A stretch of 64,000 nt of DNA from positions 3,782,001 to 3,846,000 of the forward strand of contig NZ_CP015839.1 of the NCBI RefSeq assembly GCF_001651805.1, read 5' to 3'. A program made the position numbers and the translations under genes. This document shows, piece after piece, positions 27,745 to 40,023 of this stretch. Position 1 is the stretch's first letter. Each line of letters starts with the position of its first letter. The stretch comes from Marinobacterium aestuarii (GTDB taxonomy: Bacteria > Pseudomonadota > Gammaproteobacteria > Pseudomonadales > Balneatricaceae). Below the pieces are notes generated by a model, which was given only the letters and a program-made list of their open reading frames with translations, was not told where the DNA came from and did not search any database.

Positions 27745-27919
27745 TGGCCTCGACAGCGTCTGGCCTGTCGCGACGTAGCTTAATTCGAGGGTGAGCTTTC
27801 ACTCTATGTCTGTCTGCAGCACAAGCTCTTGCCAATGCGTCAATCTCGTCTCTCTCGTGCTTTTCGCCTGCTCGTTCTTTTTAGTCGGAGCAGGCAACCA
27901 AACGCCTTGGGCGTTATAT

Positions 27920-30806
<2,887 letters not shown>

Positions 30807-30902
30807 ATATAACCCGAAGGCGTCTGGTAAGGACGAGAGTTCGATAAGATTTTTCGCCATTGGCGCTTGTACTACAGTACAAGACATATCTCGAATTAAT
30901 TC

Positions 30903-30923
30903 GAATCCATATTGTTAAAGAGC
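30903..30923 (-). promoter_or_regulatory. 23S processing-stem arm and boxA-like antiterminator
   Basis: The minus strand reads GCTCTTTAACA followed by ATATGGATTC. The first part matches boxA-type Nus antitermination sites, and GAATCCATATTGT (30903-30915, plus strand) pairs with 27732-27744 across the 23S gene. The next 60 bases towards tRNA-Ala hold AGCTT-rich repeats. Confidence 0.7.
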
Positions 30924-30932
30924 GATAAAGCA

Positions 30933-30982
30933 AGCTTGAAGCGATAAGCTTCGAGCTGACAGCTTTAAGCGATAAGCTTCAA
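30933..30982. repeat. AGCTT-rich inverted/direct repeats in the rrn spacer
   Basis: AAGCGATAAGCTTC occurs twice (30939-30952 and 30967-30980) within a stretch rich in AGCTT and its complement. A similar AGCTT/AAGCT stretch occurs upstream of the rrn operon at about 34000-34045. Confidence 0.65.
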
Positions 30983-31026
30983 ACCGTGATCGGTGTGCAA
31001 CTTATGACTTACAGCTTTCTTTTAAA

Positions 31027-31102
31027 TGGTGGAGCTATGCGGGATCGAACCGCAGACCTCCTGCGTGCAAAGCAGGCGCTCTCCCAGCTGAGCTATAGCC
31101 CC
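31027..31102 (-). tRNA. tRNA-Ala(TGC)
   Basis: 76 bases on the minus strand, from GGGGCTATAGCTCAGC to an encoded CCA. Anticodon TGC lies in the loop of GCCTGCTTTGCACGCAGG; the T-arm is GGTTCGATCCC and the acceptor pairs GGGGCTA/TAGCTCC. It is the promoter-distal tRNA of the 16S-23S spacer. Confidence 0.97.
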
Positions 31103-31159
31103 AGAACTTTTCCTGGTACAGAGAGTAACCAGGTAACAGCGTCAACCGCGTTTGATTGG

Positions 31160-31252
31160 CTGTGATGTCAACGTGGATTGAACCACCGACCTCACCCATT
31201 CTTTATCATAAAGAGTGGGGTACGCTCTAACCAGCTGAGCTACTACAACTTT
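31160..31252 (-). pseudogene. Damaged tRNA-Ile copy A with enlarged anticodon arm
   Basis: Keeps the D-arm (TAGCTCAGCTGGTTAGAGCG) and T-arm (GGTCGGTGGTTCAATCC) of the spacer tRNA-Ile. The 5' acceptor strand is replaced by AGTTGTAG and the 3' acceptor/CCA end is lost. The anticodon stem is lengthened to CCCACTCTTTA-TGA-TAAAGAATGGG. It should not fold as a functional tRNA. Confidence 0.8.
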
Positions 31253-31265
31253 CCTGCCGGAAAAC

Positions 31266-31356
31266 TGGTAGGCCTGAGTGGATTTGAGGTACCGACCTCA
31301 CCCATTCTTTATCATAAAAAGTGGGGTGCGCTCTAATCCATCGATCTACATCAATT
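31266..31356 (-). pseudogene. Damaged tRNA-Ile copy B with enlarged anticodon arm
   Basis: The 3' half including CAGGCCTACCA is intact, but the D-arm is degraded (TAGATCGATGGATTAGAGCG), the T-arm is altered (GGTACCTCAAATCC) and the anticodon arm is extended (CCCACTTTTTATGATAAAGAATGGG). Its CCA end lies exactly 106 bases from that of copy C. A stem (AATTTTC/GAAAATT) sits just before its 5' part. Confidence 0.8.
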
Positions 31357-31371
31357 TTCAACCTGGAAAAT

Positions 31372-31463
31372 TGGTAGGCCTGATTGGACTTGAACCACCG
31401 ACCTCACCCATTCTCTATCATGGGGAGTGGGGTGCGCTCTAACCAGCTGAGCTACTACAACTT
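31372..31463 (-). pseudogene. Damaged tRNA-Ile copy C with enlarged anticodon arm
   Basis: Best preserved of the three: intact D-arm and a 3' end with CAGGCCTACCA, but the 5' acceptor strand reads AGTTGTAG and cannot pair with CAGGCCT. The anticodon region has a 14-base enlargement (CCCACTCCCCATGATAGAGAATGGG). Its CCA end is 106 bases from that of the genuine tRNA-Ile. Confidence 0.8.
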
Positions 31464-31477
31464 TCCTGCCGGAAAGT

Positions 31478-31554
<77 letters not shown>

Positions 31555-31632
31555 ACATATAAGCGTTTGCTCTTCAGCCTTACGCTTTTTGCTTACAGAA
31601 AATTCTATAAGCATTTCGCTCTCTTTAACGTT

Positions 31633-31652
31633 TGATCAGATAATTCGTGTGG
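31633..31652. other. 16S rRNA processing-stem arm (distal)
   Basis: TGATCAGATAATTCGTGTGG on the plus strand is the exact reverse complement of 33337-33356 in the leader. The 20-bp duplex would enclose the 16S gene and serve as the RNase III substrate. Confidence 0.8.
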
Positions 31653-31680
31653 ACGCTATGCCAGAACAAGCCATGTCGTT

Positions 31681-33221
<1,541 letters not shown>

Positions 33222-33336
33222 TAAATCAAGATACCGAAGTATCGATAATTCTGACTCAAGCTATAACAACTTAAATGAATTCACATTAGGGTTGCTTACC
33301 TTGATAAAGCTATTTATGCCTTATCCTGACAAGCGC

Positions 33337-33370
33337 CCACACGAATTATCTGATCAATCTGTTAAAGAGC
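33337..33370 (-). promoter_or_regulatory. rrn leader: boxA-like site and 16S processing arm
   Basis: The minus strand reads GCTCTTTAACAG (boxA-type Nus site) followed by ATTGATCAGATAATTCGTGTGG. The last 20 bases pair with 31633-31652. Together they mark antitermination and pre-16S processing in the rrn leader. Confidence 0.75.
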
Positions 33371-33422
33371 GCTTGGACTCGAGGATCGTTACCGCTGATC
33401 CCGTGTCTCAAGTGAGGCGCAT

Positions 33423-33450
33423 ATTCTAGCGTCTCGGTGTTTTAAGTCAA
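33423..33450 (-). promoter_or_regulatory. rrn promoter P2
   Basis: TTGACT and TAGAAT separated by 16 bases on the minus strand, followed by the GC-rich discriminator ATGCGCCTC typical of stringently controlled rRNA promoters. An A-tract (GAAAAAAAGAG) lies immediately upstream and may act as an UP element. Confidence 0.85.
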
Positions 33451-33619
33451 CTCTTTTTTTCAACATTTCCGACCGAAGCCGAGGAGAAAAACGAGTGACT
33501 CACAAGCCGATACTGCCGGCTAATTCATCAAGCTAAACACTTGAAAATCAACCACTTACTTCCGACTTCCTCGCTCTGTTCGGTGGCTGTTAAAGCCGCT
33601 TTCCCTAAGCGAGGTGCGC

Positions 33620-33647
33620 ATTCTACATCGCCCCCGATCAGAGTCAA
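33620..33647 (-). promoter_or_regulatory. rrn promoter P1
   Basis: TTGACT and TAGAAT separated by 16 bases with the discriminator GCGCACCTC, the same architecture as P2 197 bases downstream. AT-rich sequence (TTATTCGTTATTAATTTC) upstream could be an UP element. Confidence 0.85.
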
Positions 33648-33804
33648 CAGCCCCTTTGAAATTAATAACGAATAAGTGCAAAAAGGGGCTTATTAAAGCT
33701 TGAACCGGCTTATCGACGGCGATATAGATTACTCAATAACCAGCAGTGCACATTTAAACCATTACAAGCTGATCAATAAATAGACAAACCATGCTGCGGA
33801 CTCT

Positions 33805-33843
33805 CTTTCTCTATTCTCTATATATAGAAAAAGATAGAGAAAG
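33805..33843. repeat. AT-rich long hairpin
   Basis: CTTTCTCTAT (33805-33814) pairs perfectly with ATAGAGAAAG (33834-33843), and the inner TCTATATATAGA can extend the structure. It lies 17 bases from a REP-like repeat. It may be a cruciform or terminator-like element, but no gene ends here. Confidence 0.7.
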
Positions 33844-33859
33844 CGTGCGTACGTGGGTT

Positions 33860-33891
33860 GATGGGTTTCGCTTCGCGACACCACATCCTAC
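33860..33891 (+). repeat. REP-like 32-bp dispersed repeat, copy 2
   Basis: GATGGGTTTCGCTTCGCG followed by ACACCACATCCTAC; differs at one or two bases from the copy at 8716-8747 (minus strand) and slightly more from 34084-34115. Confidence 0.8.
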
Positions 33892-34083
33892 TTGGTGAAG
33901 GTCCGGGGCCCATCGAGAATGTGCCGACGAATTCCGGTTCACCGCCAATCCACCAATGACTACTTACCAACCTTCGTGATTCGTGATTCGGTGGCTTAGA
34001 GCTTTCAGCCATAAGCTTAAAGCTGTCAGCTTACGGCTGAAAGCTGCCGGCTTACCAATTACCGGTACCGTGGCGGTCGCCTT

Positions 34084-34115
34084 GATGGGTTTCGCTTCGC
34101 TACACCGCATCCTAC
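34084..34115 (+). repeat. REP-like 32-bp dispersed repeat, copy 3
   Basis: GATGGGTTTCGCTTCGCT followed by ACACCGCATCCTAC, 193 bases after copy 2 and in the same orientation. Confidence 0.8.
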
Positions 34116-34245
34116 TTGTGGAGGGCCCAGCTATGTTAGTATGTACTTTCACCCCACCGCTTAGTGGGGACCTCTTGTTGACATCCGACCCAGGTCGGCA
34201 CGATCCAGCTGCCCTTCTGAGCCTCCGTCATACAGAGGTTATTTC

Positions 34246-35586
34246 ATGTCTGATATTCCGCAACTTCCCCCACAGGCCCGCTTCTATTCACCCCAGGGCC
34301 CGCCCGCCACTGATGACCAAGCCTTAGCCACGCCAAGGTCCGCTTTACCGCTTCACCCTTCACCAGACACACCATTTTCCAGCACTGCCCCGAACGACAC
34401 CCGAGTTTCCTCTTTCCAACCTACGTCTGCACACTTGGCCTCCCCCGCCACGGCCACCTTTGAGCGTGCAGCACCCTCACAATCACCTAATGAACCCAAG
34501 CGCCTCACAACCGCCATTGTCTATTGTGAAGCGAACTTTGGTGCCGTCGACGGCAAAACCGCCAACGGCCTCGTGCGGCACTCGGAAAAATACGAGATCC
34601 TGTCGATCATTGACAGCCAGAAGGCCGGGCAGGATGCCGGTATGGTGCTTGACGGAGTCGCGAATGCCATCCCGATTTGCCGTGACCTGGCCGACGCCCT
34701 TTCACGGACCGAGACATTACCCGACTTTTTCATCTTCGGGATGGCGCCGTCCAGCGGCATGCTGTCGGCCGCTGAGCGCAGTCTGGTGCTCGATGCCATT
34801 GGTTTGGGCATGAATATCGTCAACGGCCTGCATGAGTTTCTGAACGACGACCCTGAGTTTGTCGCGGCAAGCGGCGCCAGTGGCGTAACGATTCTGGATG
34901 TCCGCCGTCCCCGTGCGAGTAAAGACCTGCGGATGTTCAGCGGCCGCATCGCACAGGTAACCTGCCCGCGTATCGCGGTGCTGGGCACAGACTGCGCCAT
35001 CGGCAAACGCACCACGGCGACCATCCTCACCCGCGCGCTGAGAGATCGTGGCTTGAACGTGGTGATGGTCGGTACAGGTCAAACCGGCCTGATCCAGGGC
35101 GCACGCTACGGTATCGCCCTGGATGCAGTGCCTTCGCAGTTTTGCGCCGGCGAACTGGAAGCCATCATCTTTGATGCCTTTGAAGCTGAACAGCCCGATG
35201 TGATCATTATTGAAGGACAGGGAGCGCTGAGCCACCCTGCATTTTCCACCACCTCATTTATCCTGCGCGGCAGCTGTCCCAACGGCGTCATCCTGCAGCA
35301 TGCACCGGGCCGTACCTACCGCTGTGACTTTGACCGGATGCCCATGCCGCTGCCGGCCGCCGAGATCAACCTGATCCAGACCTTTTCCGATACCCGGGTT
35401 ATTGGACTGACTCTCAACCATGAAAACATGACCGATGCTGAAGTCAGCACGGCCGTCGATGCCTACGAACGTGAACTGGGTATCCCTGCTACCGATGCGC
35501 TGACCCGCTCACCGGATCACCTTGTAGACATAGTGCTGAGGGCATTTCCCGAACTTGGGGAAAAGCTCACCGCGCACGCACAATGA
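34246..35586 (+). CDS. DUF1611 protein (DgcN-like)
   Basis: Encodes 446 residues. A Pro/Ser/Thr-rich N-terminal extension (about 1-86) precedes the conserved domain, which begins TAIVYCEANFG. A P-loop-like VLGTDCAIGKRTT lies at about 245-257 and IIIEGQGALSHPAF further on, both typical of DUF1611. In marine bacteria a DUF1611 enzyme (DgcN) acts in D-glutamate breakdown as an N-acetyltransferase; whether this one does is inference. Its stop overlaps the racemase start (ATGA). AGAGG eight bases upstream supports the ATG. The extension is absent from typical family members as I know them, so a downstream start cannot be excluded. Confidence 0.82.
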   Translation: MSDIPQLPPQARFYSPQGPPATDDQALATPRSALPLHPSPDTPFSSTAPNDTRVSSFQPTSAHLASPATATFERAAPSQSPNEPKRLTTAIVYCEANFGAVDGKTANGLVRHSEKYEILSIIDSQKAGQDAGMVLDGVANAIPICRDLADALSRTETLPDFFIFGMAPSSGMLSAAERSLVLDAIGLGMNIVNGLHEFLNDDPEFVAASGASGVTILDVRRPRASKDLRMFSGRIAQVTCPRIAVLGTDCAIGKRTTATILTRALRDRGLNVVMVGTGQTGLIQGARYGIALDAVPSQFCAGELEAIIFDAFEAEQPDVIIIEGQGALSHPAFSTTSFILRGSCPNGVILQHAPGRTYRCDFDRMPMPLPAAEINLIQTFSDTRVIGLTLNHENMTDAEVSTAVDAYERELGIPATDALTRSPDHLVDIVLRAFPELGEKLTAHAQ

Positions 35587-36725
35587 GTGCGCCGCGCCTC
35601 GAAGTCGATCTCGACAAGATTCATCACAATGCCCGCACACTGGTCTCTCGGCTAGCCGCCCGCGGTATCTCGGTTACCGCAGTAATGAAGGCAAGCCTCG
35701 GCTCACCCGAAATCGCCCGCACAATGCTGCGGGCGGGCGTGAGCATGATCGGCGACTCGCGCATGGAGAACATCGAAGCCATGTGCCGCGCAGGCATCAG
35801 GGCACCGATGATGCTGATACGTGCCCCCATGATCAGCGATGTGCCGCGGGTGATTCAGTACGCCGACATTAGCCTCAACAGTGAGCTCGACGTCATCCGT
35901 CAACTTTCAGACGCAGCCAACGCTGCCGGAAAGACACACGCAGTCGTGCTGATGGTGGAACTTGGCGACCTGCGCGAAGGGATTATGCCGGCCGACCTTT
36001 TGCACACCGCGGGCCTGGTACTTGATATGCCGAATATCAAACTAAAGGGAATAGGCGCCAATCTGGCGTGTCACTGCGGTGTGTCGCCGGACAGCCGCAA
36101 TATGGATCAGCTGTCCGCACTGGCACACTCGGTGGAAGCCGCCTTCGGCATTTCCCTGGATATAGTGACAGGCGGTAACTCAGCCAACCTGAACTGGGCC
36201 TTCAGCGGTGCCGACACCGGCCGTATCAACAACCTGCGCCTGGGTGAGTCCATTCTGCTGGGGTGCGAACCCCTGCACCGCCAGCCAATTGATGGCCTCT
36301 ATACCGACGCCATTACCCTGGTCGCCGAAGTGATCGAATCGAAGATCAAGCCAACGCAGCCCTGGGGAGAGATCGCCCAGACCGCCTTCGGCGAAAAAGC
36401 CCCACCAGCGGATCGGGGTGATATCGCCCAGGCAATTCTGGCCATCGGCCGACAGGACGTGGACCCCGACGGCCTCAGTAGCCCCGCAGGGATCGATATC
36501 ATCGACGCCAGCAGCGATCACCTCATCATCGACTGCGGCGACCATCCCCTGGCCGTCGGTGCCGAGGTGCGCTTTCAGCTCAATTACAGCGCAACTGTGC
36601 GCAGCATGACCTCACCCTTTGTTACCAAGGTACTGCACGCATCTCGCCCAGGCGGCACTGCAATCCCTGTGACAGCGCCTGCAACAGCGAGCCCCACGAC
36701 CAATAACCCACGGAAGATCGCATGA
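35583..36725 (+). CDS. Alanine/ornithine racemase-like PLP enzyme
   Basis: Encodes 380 residues, a fold-type III PLP barrel. The PLP lysine is K36 in VTAVMKAS, at the place where alanine racemases have VVKAN. Other family blocks are GDSRMEN, GANLACHCGV and TGGNSANLNW. It resembles the alanine/ornithine racemase group (Orr, YhfX) rather than the biosynthetic Alr. Substrates may be D- or L-amino acids or their derivatives. Both ends overlap neighbours by 4 bases (ATGA), so the three genes are translationally coupled. A low-complexity tail follows residue 355. Function in concert with the DUF1611 enzyme is likely but unproven. Confidence 0.85.
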   Translation: MSAPRLEVDLDKIHHNARTLVSRLAARGISVTAVMKASLGSPEIARTMLRAGVSMIGDSRMENIEAMCRAGIRAPMMLIRAPMISDVPRVIQYADISLNSELDVIRQLSDAANAAGKTHAVVLMVELGDLREGIMPADLLHTAGLVLDMPNIKLKGIGANLACHCGVSPDSRNMDQLSALAHSVEAAFGISLDIVTGGNSANLNWAFSGADTGRINNLRLGESILLGCEPLHRQPIDGLYTDAITLVAEVIESKIKPTQPWGEIAQTAFGEKAPPADRGDIAQAILAIGRQDVDPDGLSSPAGIDIIDASSDHLIIDCGDHPLAVGAEVRFQLNYSATVRSMTSPFVTKVLHASRPGGTAIPVTAPATASPTTNNPRKIA

Positions 36726-38230
36726 GTTTCAACGTTCTTACGGCTGAGTTTTCCCACGAAACCAACTCTTTCAGCCTGCACAAAACCGGCAGAGAGGCCT
36801 TTATGGCCCGTTATGTACTGATGGGCGAAGCCGCCCTCGCCGAGCGCGGCAATGAGAACACTGAACTCGCGGGCTTTCTCGACGCCGGGCTGGCGCACCA
36901 ATGGCAGGTCAATCATGTGCTGAGCGCGGCGGCAGGGCCCAGCGGCAAGGTCAGGCGCCAGGCGTTTGACTGGCTCTGCGAACCCATACTCGCGGCCATC
37001 AGGCTCAAGCGCTTCGACGGCATTCTGCTCGGGCTCCACGGTGCCATGGGGCTCGATTTCTGCGAAGACGGTGAAGGCGAGCTGCTTGCGCGTATCCGCA
37101 GTCTGGTCGGCCCAGATCTGCCCATCGCCATCACCCTGGATCCACACGCCAATGTCAGCCGGCAGATGTGCGCGCTCGCCGACATTATTGTGTCCTTCAA
37201 AACCTACCCGCATATTGATATGCGCAAAGCCGGTCGCCATGCCGGCGAAATTCTGCAACGTACCATGGCCGGCGAAATTCACCCCCGTACGATCCGCGTG
37301 AGCCGGCCAATGCTGGAGGAGGTCAATGGCGGGCGCACCGATATAGGCCCCATGATCGAGCGCATGGCAATTGCACGGGCTTATGAAGAGACGGACGATG
37401 TTTTCGCCGTCAGCATTAATGCAGGTTTTGCCAGTGCCGATGTGGTGGAGGTCGGGCCCACGGTGCTGGTGACGGCACAGGGCGATTTCAGCGCCCACAG
37501 TGCCTTCGCCGAAACCCTGGCCGATGATATCTGGAACCGCCGCTTCGAGGTGCTGAACGATTACCTCAGCGTGACAGAAGCCGCAACGATCGCCGCCCAG
37601 TATATGCCGACCGAGGGTCCGCTGGTGATCGCCGACTATGCCGACAACCCGGGCGCTGGAGGCTACGGCGATGCCACCGAGCTACTGCGGGCGCTGCTTG
37701 ACGCGGATGTCGGTAACGCCTGTTTTGGTCCCCTGGTCGACGCCAGCGCCGTACAAATACTGCACGACACCGGGGTCGGTCAATCCATTCAGATCACTTT
37801 GGGGGGCGCCACAGACCCCCGCTTCGGAGGCGGTCCCCTGTCCCTGGAAGGCCAGCTGGTGTCCATCAGCGATGGTCATTTTATCGGCGATGGTCCCATT
37901 ATCCATGGGCTGCACGGCAGTTTTGGCCCCAGTGCCGTGCTGCGAGTAGCCGGAATCGATATTCTGGTGGTCAGCATCGCCCGGCAGATACTCGATCTGC
38001 AGCAATTCAAGGCCTTCGGTATAGACCCGCAACACAAACGGGTAGTGGCATTGAAGTCGATGCAGCACTTTCGCGCCGCATTCGACCCCATTGCCGGACA
38101 AGTGATCGTGTGCGACAGCGGCGCCCTCTGCACCCCTCGCTATGACCTGCTGCCTTATCGCAACGTACCGCGGCCCATTTTCCCGCTCGACAAGGACATG
38201 GAGCTATCCACAGGCCCCATTAAGGTATAA
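36722..38230 (+). CDS. M81 family metallopeptidase (MlrC-like)
   Basis: Encodes 502 residues. Probable zinc ligands are seen: H106 (LGLHGAMG), D140 and H142 (LDPHAN) and H164 (KTYPHID). The C-terminal MlrC domain has DNPGAGGYGD and the final VCDSGALCTPRYDLLPYRNVPRPIFPLD. The type member, microcystinase C, hydrolyses small peptides from cyclic-peptide degradation; most relatives have unknown peptide or amide substrates. Start overlaps the racemase stop (ATGA). It is the last gene of the operon; its 3' end overlaps the convergent LysR gene by 11 bases. Confidence 0.88.
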   Translation: MSFNVLTAEFSHETNSFSLHKTGREAFMARYVLMGEAALAERGNENTELAGFLDAGLAHQWQVNHVLSAAAGPSGKVRRQAFDWLCEPILAAIRLKRFDGILLGLHGAMGLDFCEDGEGELLARIRSLVGPDLPIAITLDPHANVSRQMCALADIIVSFKTYPHIDMRKAGRHAGEILQRTMAGEIHPRTIRVSRPMLEEVNGGRTDIGPMIERMAIARAYEETDDVFAVSINAGFASADVVEVGPTVLVTAQGDFSAHSAFAETLADDIWNRRFEVLNDYLSVTEAATIAAQYMPTEGPLVIADYADNPGAGGYGDATELLRALLDADVGNACFGPLVDASAVQILHDTGVGQSIQITLGGATDPRFGGGPLSLEGQLVSISDGHFIGDGPIIHGLHGSFGPSAVLRVAGIDILVVSIARQILDLQQFKAFGIDPQHKRVVALKSMQHFRAAFDPIAGQVIVCDSGALCTPRYDLLPYRNVPRPIFPLDKDMELSTGPIKV

Positions 38231-39155
38231 AGCCAGCAGGATCAACCAGCCTCCCCTGAGTCAGCAGCCAGTCAATCACACGGCCACAGGCTGACTCAGG
38301 CTCGATGGGCTGGGCGGTAATAATGTAAAAACCCGCCTCCGTATCGAGTCGATGCGGATGCTTGAGCGCATGCACCAGGGTGCCCGTTTGCAATGCCGCC
38401 TCAACAAACAGCGAGGGCACCAGCGCAACCCCCATCCCCTGCTCCGCCGCCTCTATCGCATGGCTCGTCTGGGAGAACACCGGGCCTGATATTTTCACGC
38501 CCGGCCGGCCGCAGGATTCAAACCAGCGTTGCCAGTTCTTGTGACTGTCTGATATCAGGGGCAACACATCCAGATTGTCAGGGCTCAGCACCCCGCGGCG
38601 GCTCAGCAGAGCCGGGGCACAGACAGGAATGGAACTGGCCGGCAGCAGGAAGCGGGCATGACTTTCGGCAAAAGGCGGTGCGCCCCAGCGAATCGCCATA
38701 TCGACGCCGCCCTTGCCACTGAGCGGTCGGGCGGTATCGCAGGCGTCAATCATCACGGCAATATCCGGATTGGCGCGGGAGAATTCCGGCAGGCGCGGAA
38801 TCAGCCAGCGGCTGGCGAAGGTCGATGTGGTGCTGACGATCAGGCGCCCGGCCTCCTCCGGCGTCTCCTGCTGCAACAGCTCCCGCGTTGCCTCGTCGAT
38901 AATGCCCAGCGCCAGACGCAGGCGGGTGATATATTCGCGCCCCTGCCGGTTTGCGCTCAACCCGCGGGGCAAGCGCTCAAACAACAGACAGCCAAACTCC
39001 TTTTCCAGCGCCCGCACCTGCTGCGCCACCGCGCCCTGAGTCAGTGACATTTCCTCGGCCGCGGCACGAAAGCTGCCAAGGCGCGCGGTTGCCTCAAGCG
39101 CGATCAGGTGATTCAGCGTTGGCAAGAGTCCGCGACCTGTTCCCCATCTTCTCAT
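38220..39155 (-). CDS. LysR-family regulator (GcvA-like)
   Basis: Encodes 311 residues: an N-terminal winged helix-turn-helix (LGSFRAAAEEMSLTQGAVAQQVRALEK region) and a LysR substrate domain from about residue 100. It is divergent from the SDR gene and convergent with the M81 gene, so it probably controls one or both. The annotated ATG gives a short N-terminal extension before the HTH; no strong ribosome binding site is seen, and a shorter start is possible. The intergenic region with the SDR gene (39156-39253) should hold the operator. Confidence 0.88.
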   Translation of the reverse strand: MRRWGTGRGLLPTLNHLIALEATARLGSFRAAAEEMSLTQGAVAQQVRALEKEFGCLLFERLPRGLSANRQGREYITRLRLALGIIDEATRELLQQETPEEAGRLIVSTTSTFASRWLIPRLPEFSRANPDIAVMIDACDTARPLSGKGGVDMAIRWGAPPFAESHARFLLPASSIPVCAPALLSRRGVLSPDNLDVLPLISDSHKNWQRWFESCGRPGVKISGPVFSQTSHAIEAAEQGMGVALVPSLFVEAALQTGTLVHALKHPHRLDTEAGFYIITAQPIEPESACGRVIDWLLTQGRLVDPAGFIP

Positions 39156-39253
39156 CCTGTAATTTTCCTACTGCCTTGGTTGCCCAATCATGATTGGTGG
39201 ATCTTCCGAGAGTCAGGCTAGATAGGAAACATCAACAAGCACGGGAGATCAAG

Positions 39254-39958
39254 ATGTCGCACCAGAAAGTAGCTATTGTAACAGCGGGCGGAAGCGGCAT
39301 GGGCGCAGCGGCAGCACGTAAACTGGCTGCAGACGGTTTTCGCGTCGCCATTCTTTCATCGTCCGGCAAGGGTGAAGCCCTGGCCGCAGAGCTGGGCGGC
39401 ATAGGTGTAACCGGATCCAATCTGTGCAATGACGATCTGCAACGGCTCATCGACAGGGTCATCGCCGAATGGGGCCGCATTGATGTACTGGTTAACAGCG
39501 CAGGCCACGGTCCGCGCGCCCCGGTACTCGAACTGAGCGATGACGACTGGCACAGCGGCATGGACGTCTATTTCCTCAGCGCCGTGCGCCCCACCCGACT
39601 GGTAACCCCGATCATGCTTGAGCAGGGCGCGGGCGTCATTATCAATATCTCGACCTTCGCAGCCTTTGAGCCGGATGCGGTTTTCCCGACCTCGGGCGTG
39701 TTCCGGGCGGGCCTCGCGGCCTTTACCAAGCTGTTTGCCGACAAGTACGCCGCCAACAATATTCGCATGAACAATGTACTGCCGGGCTTTATCGACAGCC
39801 TGCCCGAAAAGCAGGCATTCCGTGATCGCATTCCGATGCAGCGTTACGGCAAGGTAGAGGAAATCGCCGATGTTATCGGTTTTCTCGCCTCCGATGGCGG
39901 TGGTTATATCACCGGCCAGAACCTGCGCGTCGACGGCGGTATTACCCGCTCCGTTTAA
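39254..39958 (+). CDS. SDR-family oxidoreductase lacking the Tyr/Lys pair
   Basis: Encodes 234 residues. The Rossmann TAGGSGMG (10-17), NSAG (81-84) and S133 (NIST) are present, and the C-terminus ends GGYITGQNLRVDGG as in short-chain dehydrogenases. The place of the catalytic YxxxK is SGVFR (S147...R151), so both the Tyr and Lys are missing. The flanks (AGLAAFTKLFA, IRMNNVLPGFID) align unambiguously. It may use another mechanism, bind rather than reduce a substrate, or belong to an SDR subgroup with this change. The ATG at 39254 with GGGAGA upstream fits the family start better than an upstream in-frame codon. Likely controlled by the divergent LysR. Confidence 0.88.
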   Translation: MSHQKVAIVTAGGSGMGAAAARKLAADGFRVAILSSSGKGEALAAELGGIGVTGSNLCNDDLQRLIDRVIAEWGRIDVLVNSAGHGPRAPVLELSDDDWHSGMDVYFLSAVRPTRLVTPIMLEQGAGVIINISTFAAFEPDAVFPTSGVFRAGLAAFTKLFADKYAANNIRMNNVLPGFIDSLPEKQAFRDRIPMQRYGKVEEIADVIGFLASDGGGYITGQNLRVDGGITRSV

Positions 39959-40023
39959 ACCCGTGGTAAAAACGCGGGCTCGGCCAGCACCTTTCATTAC
40001 AGATATTTAACCGGGAGCCACTC

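Larger units (their letters stand above)
33651..34245. other. Repeat-rich intergenic region upstream of rrn
   Basis: No gene is supported in this ~600-base stretch. It holds a long AT-rich hairpin (33805-33843), two REP-like repeats (33860-33891, 34084-34115), a short TTCGTGA tandem near 33974, AGCTT-rich repeats (about 34000-34045), and close to the DUF1611 start an AGAGG ribosome binding site. Confidence 0.6.
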
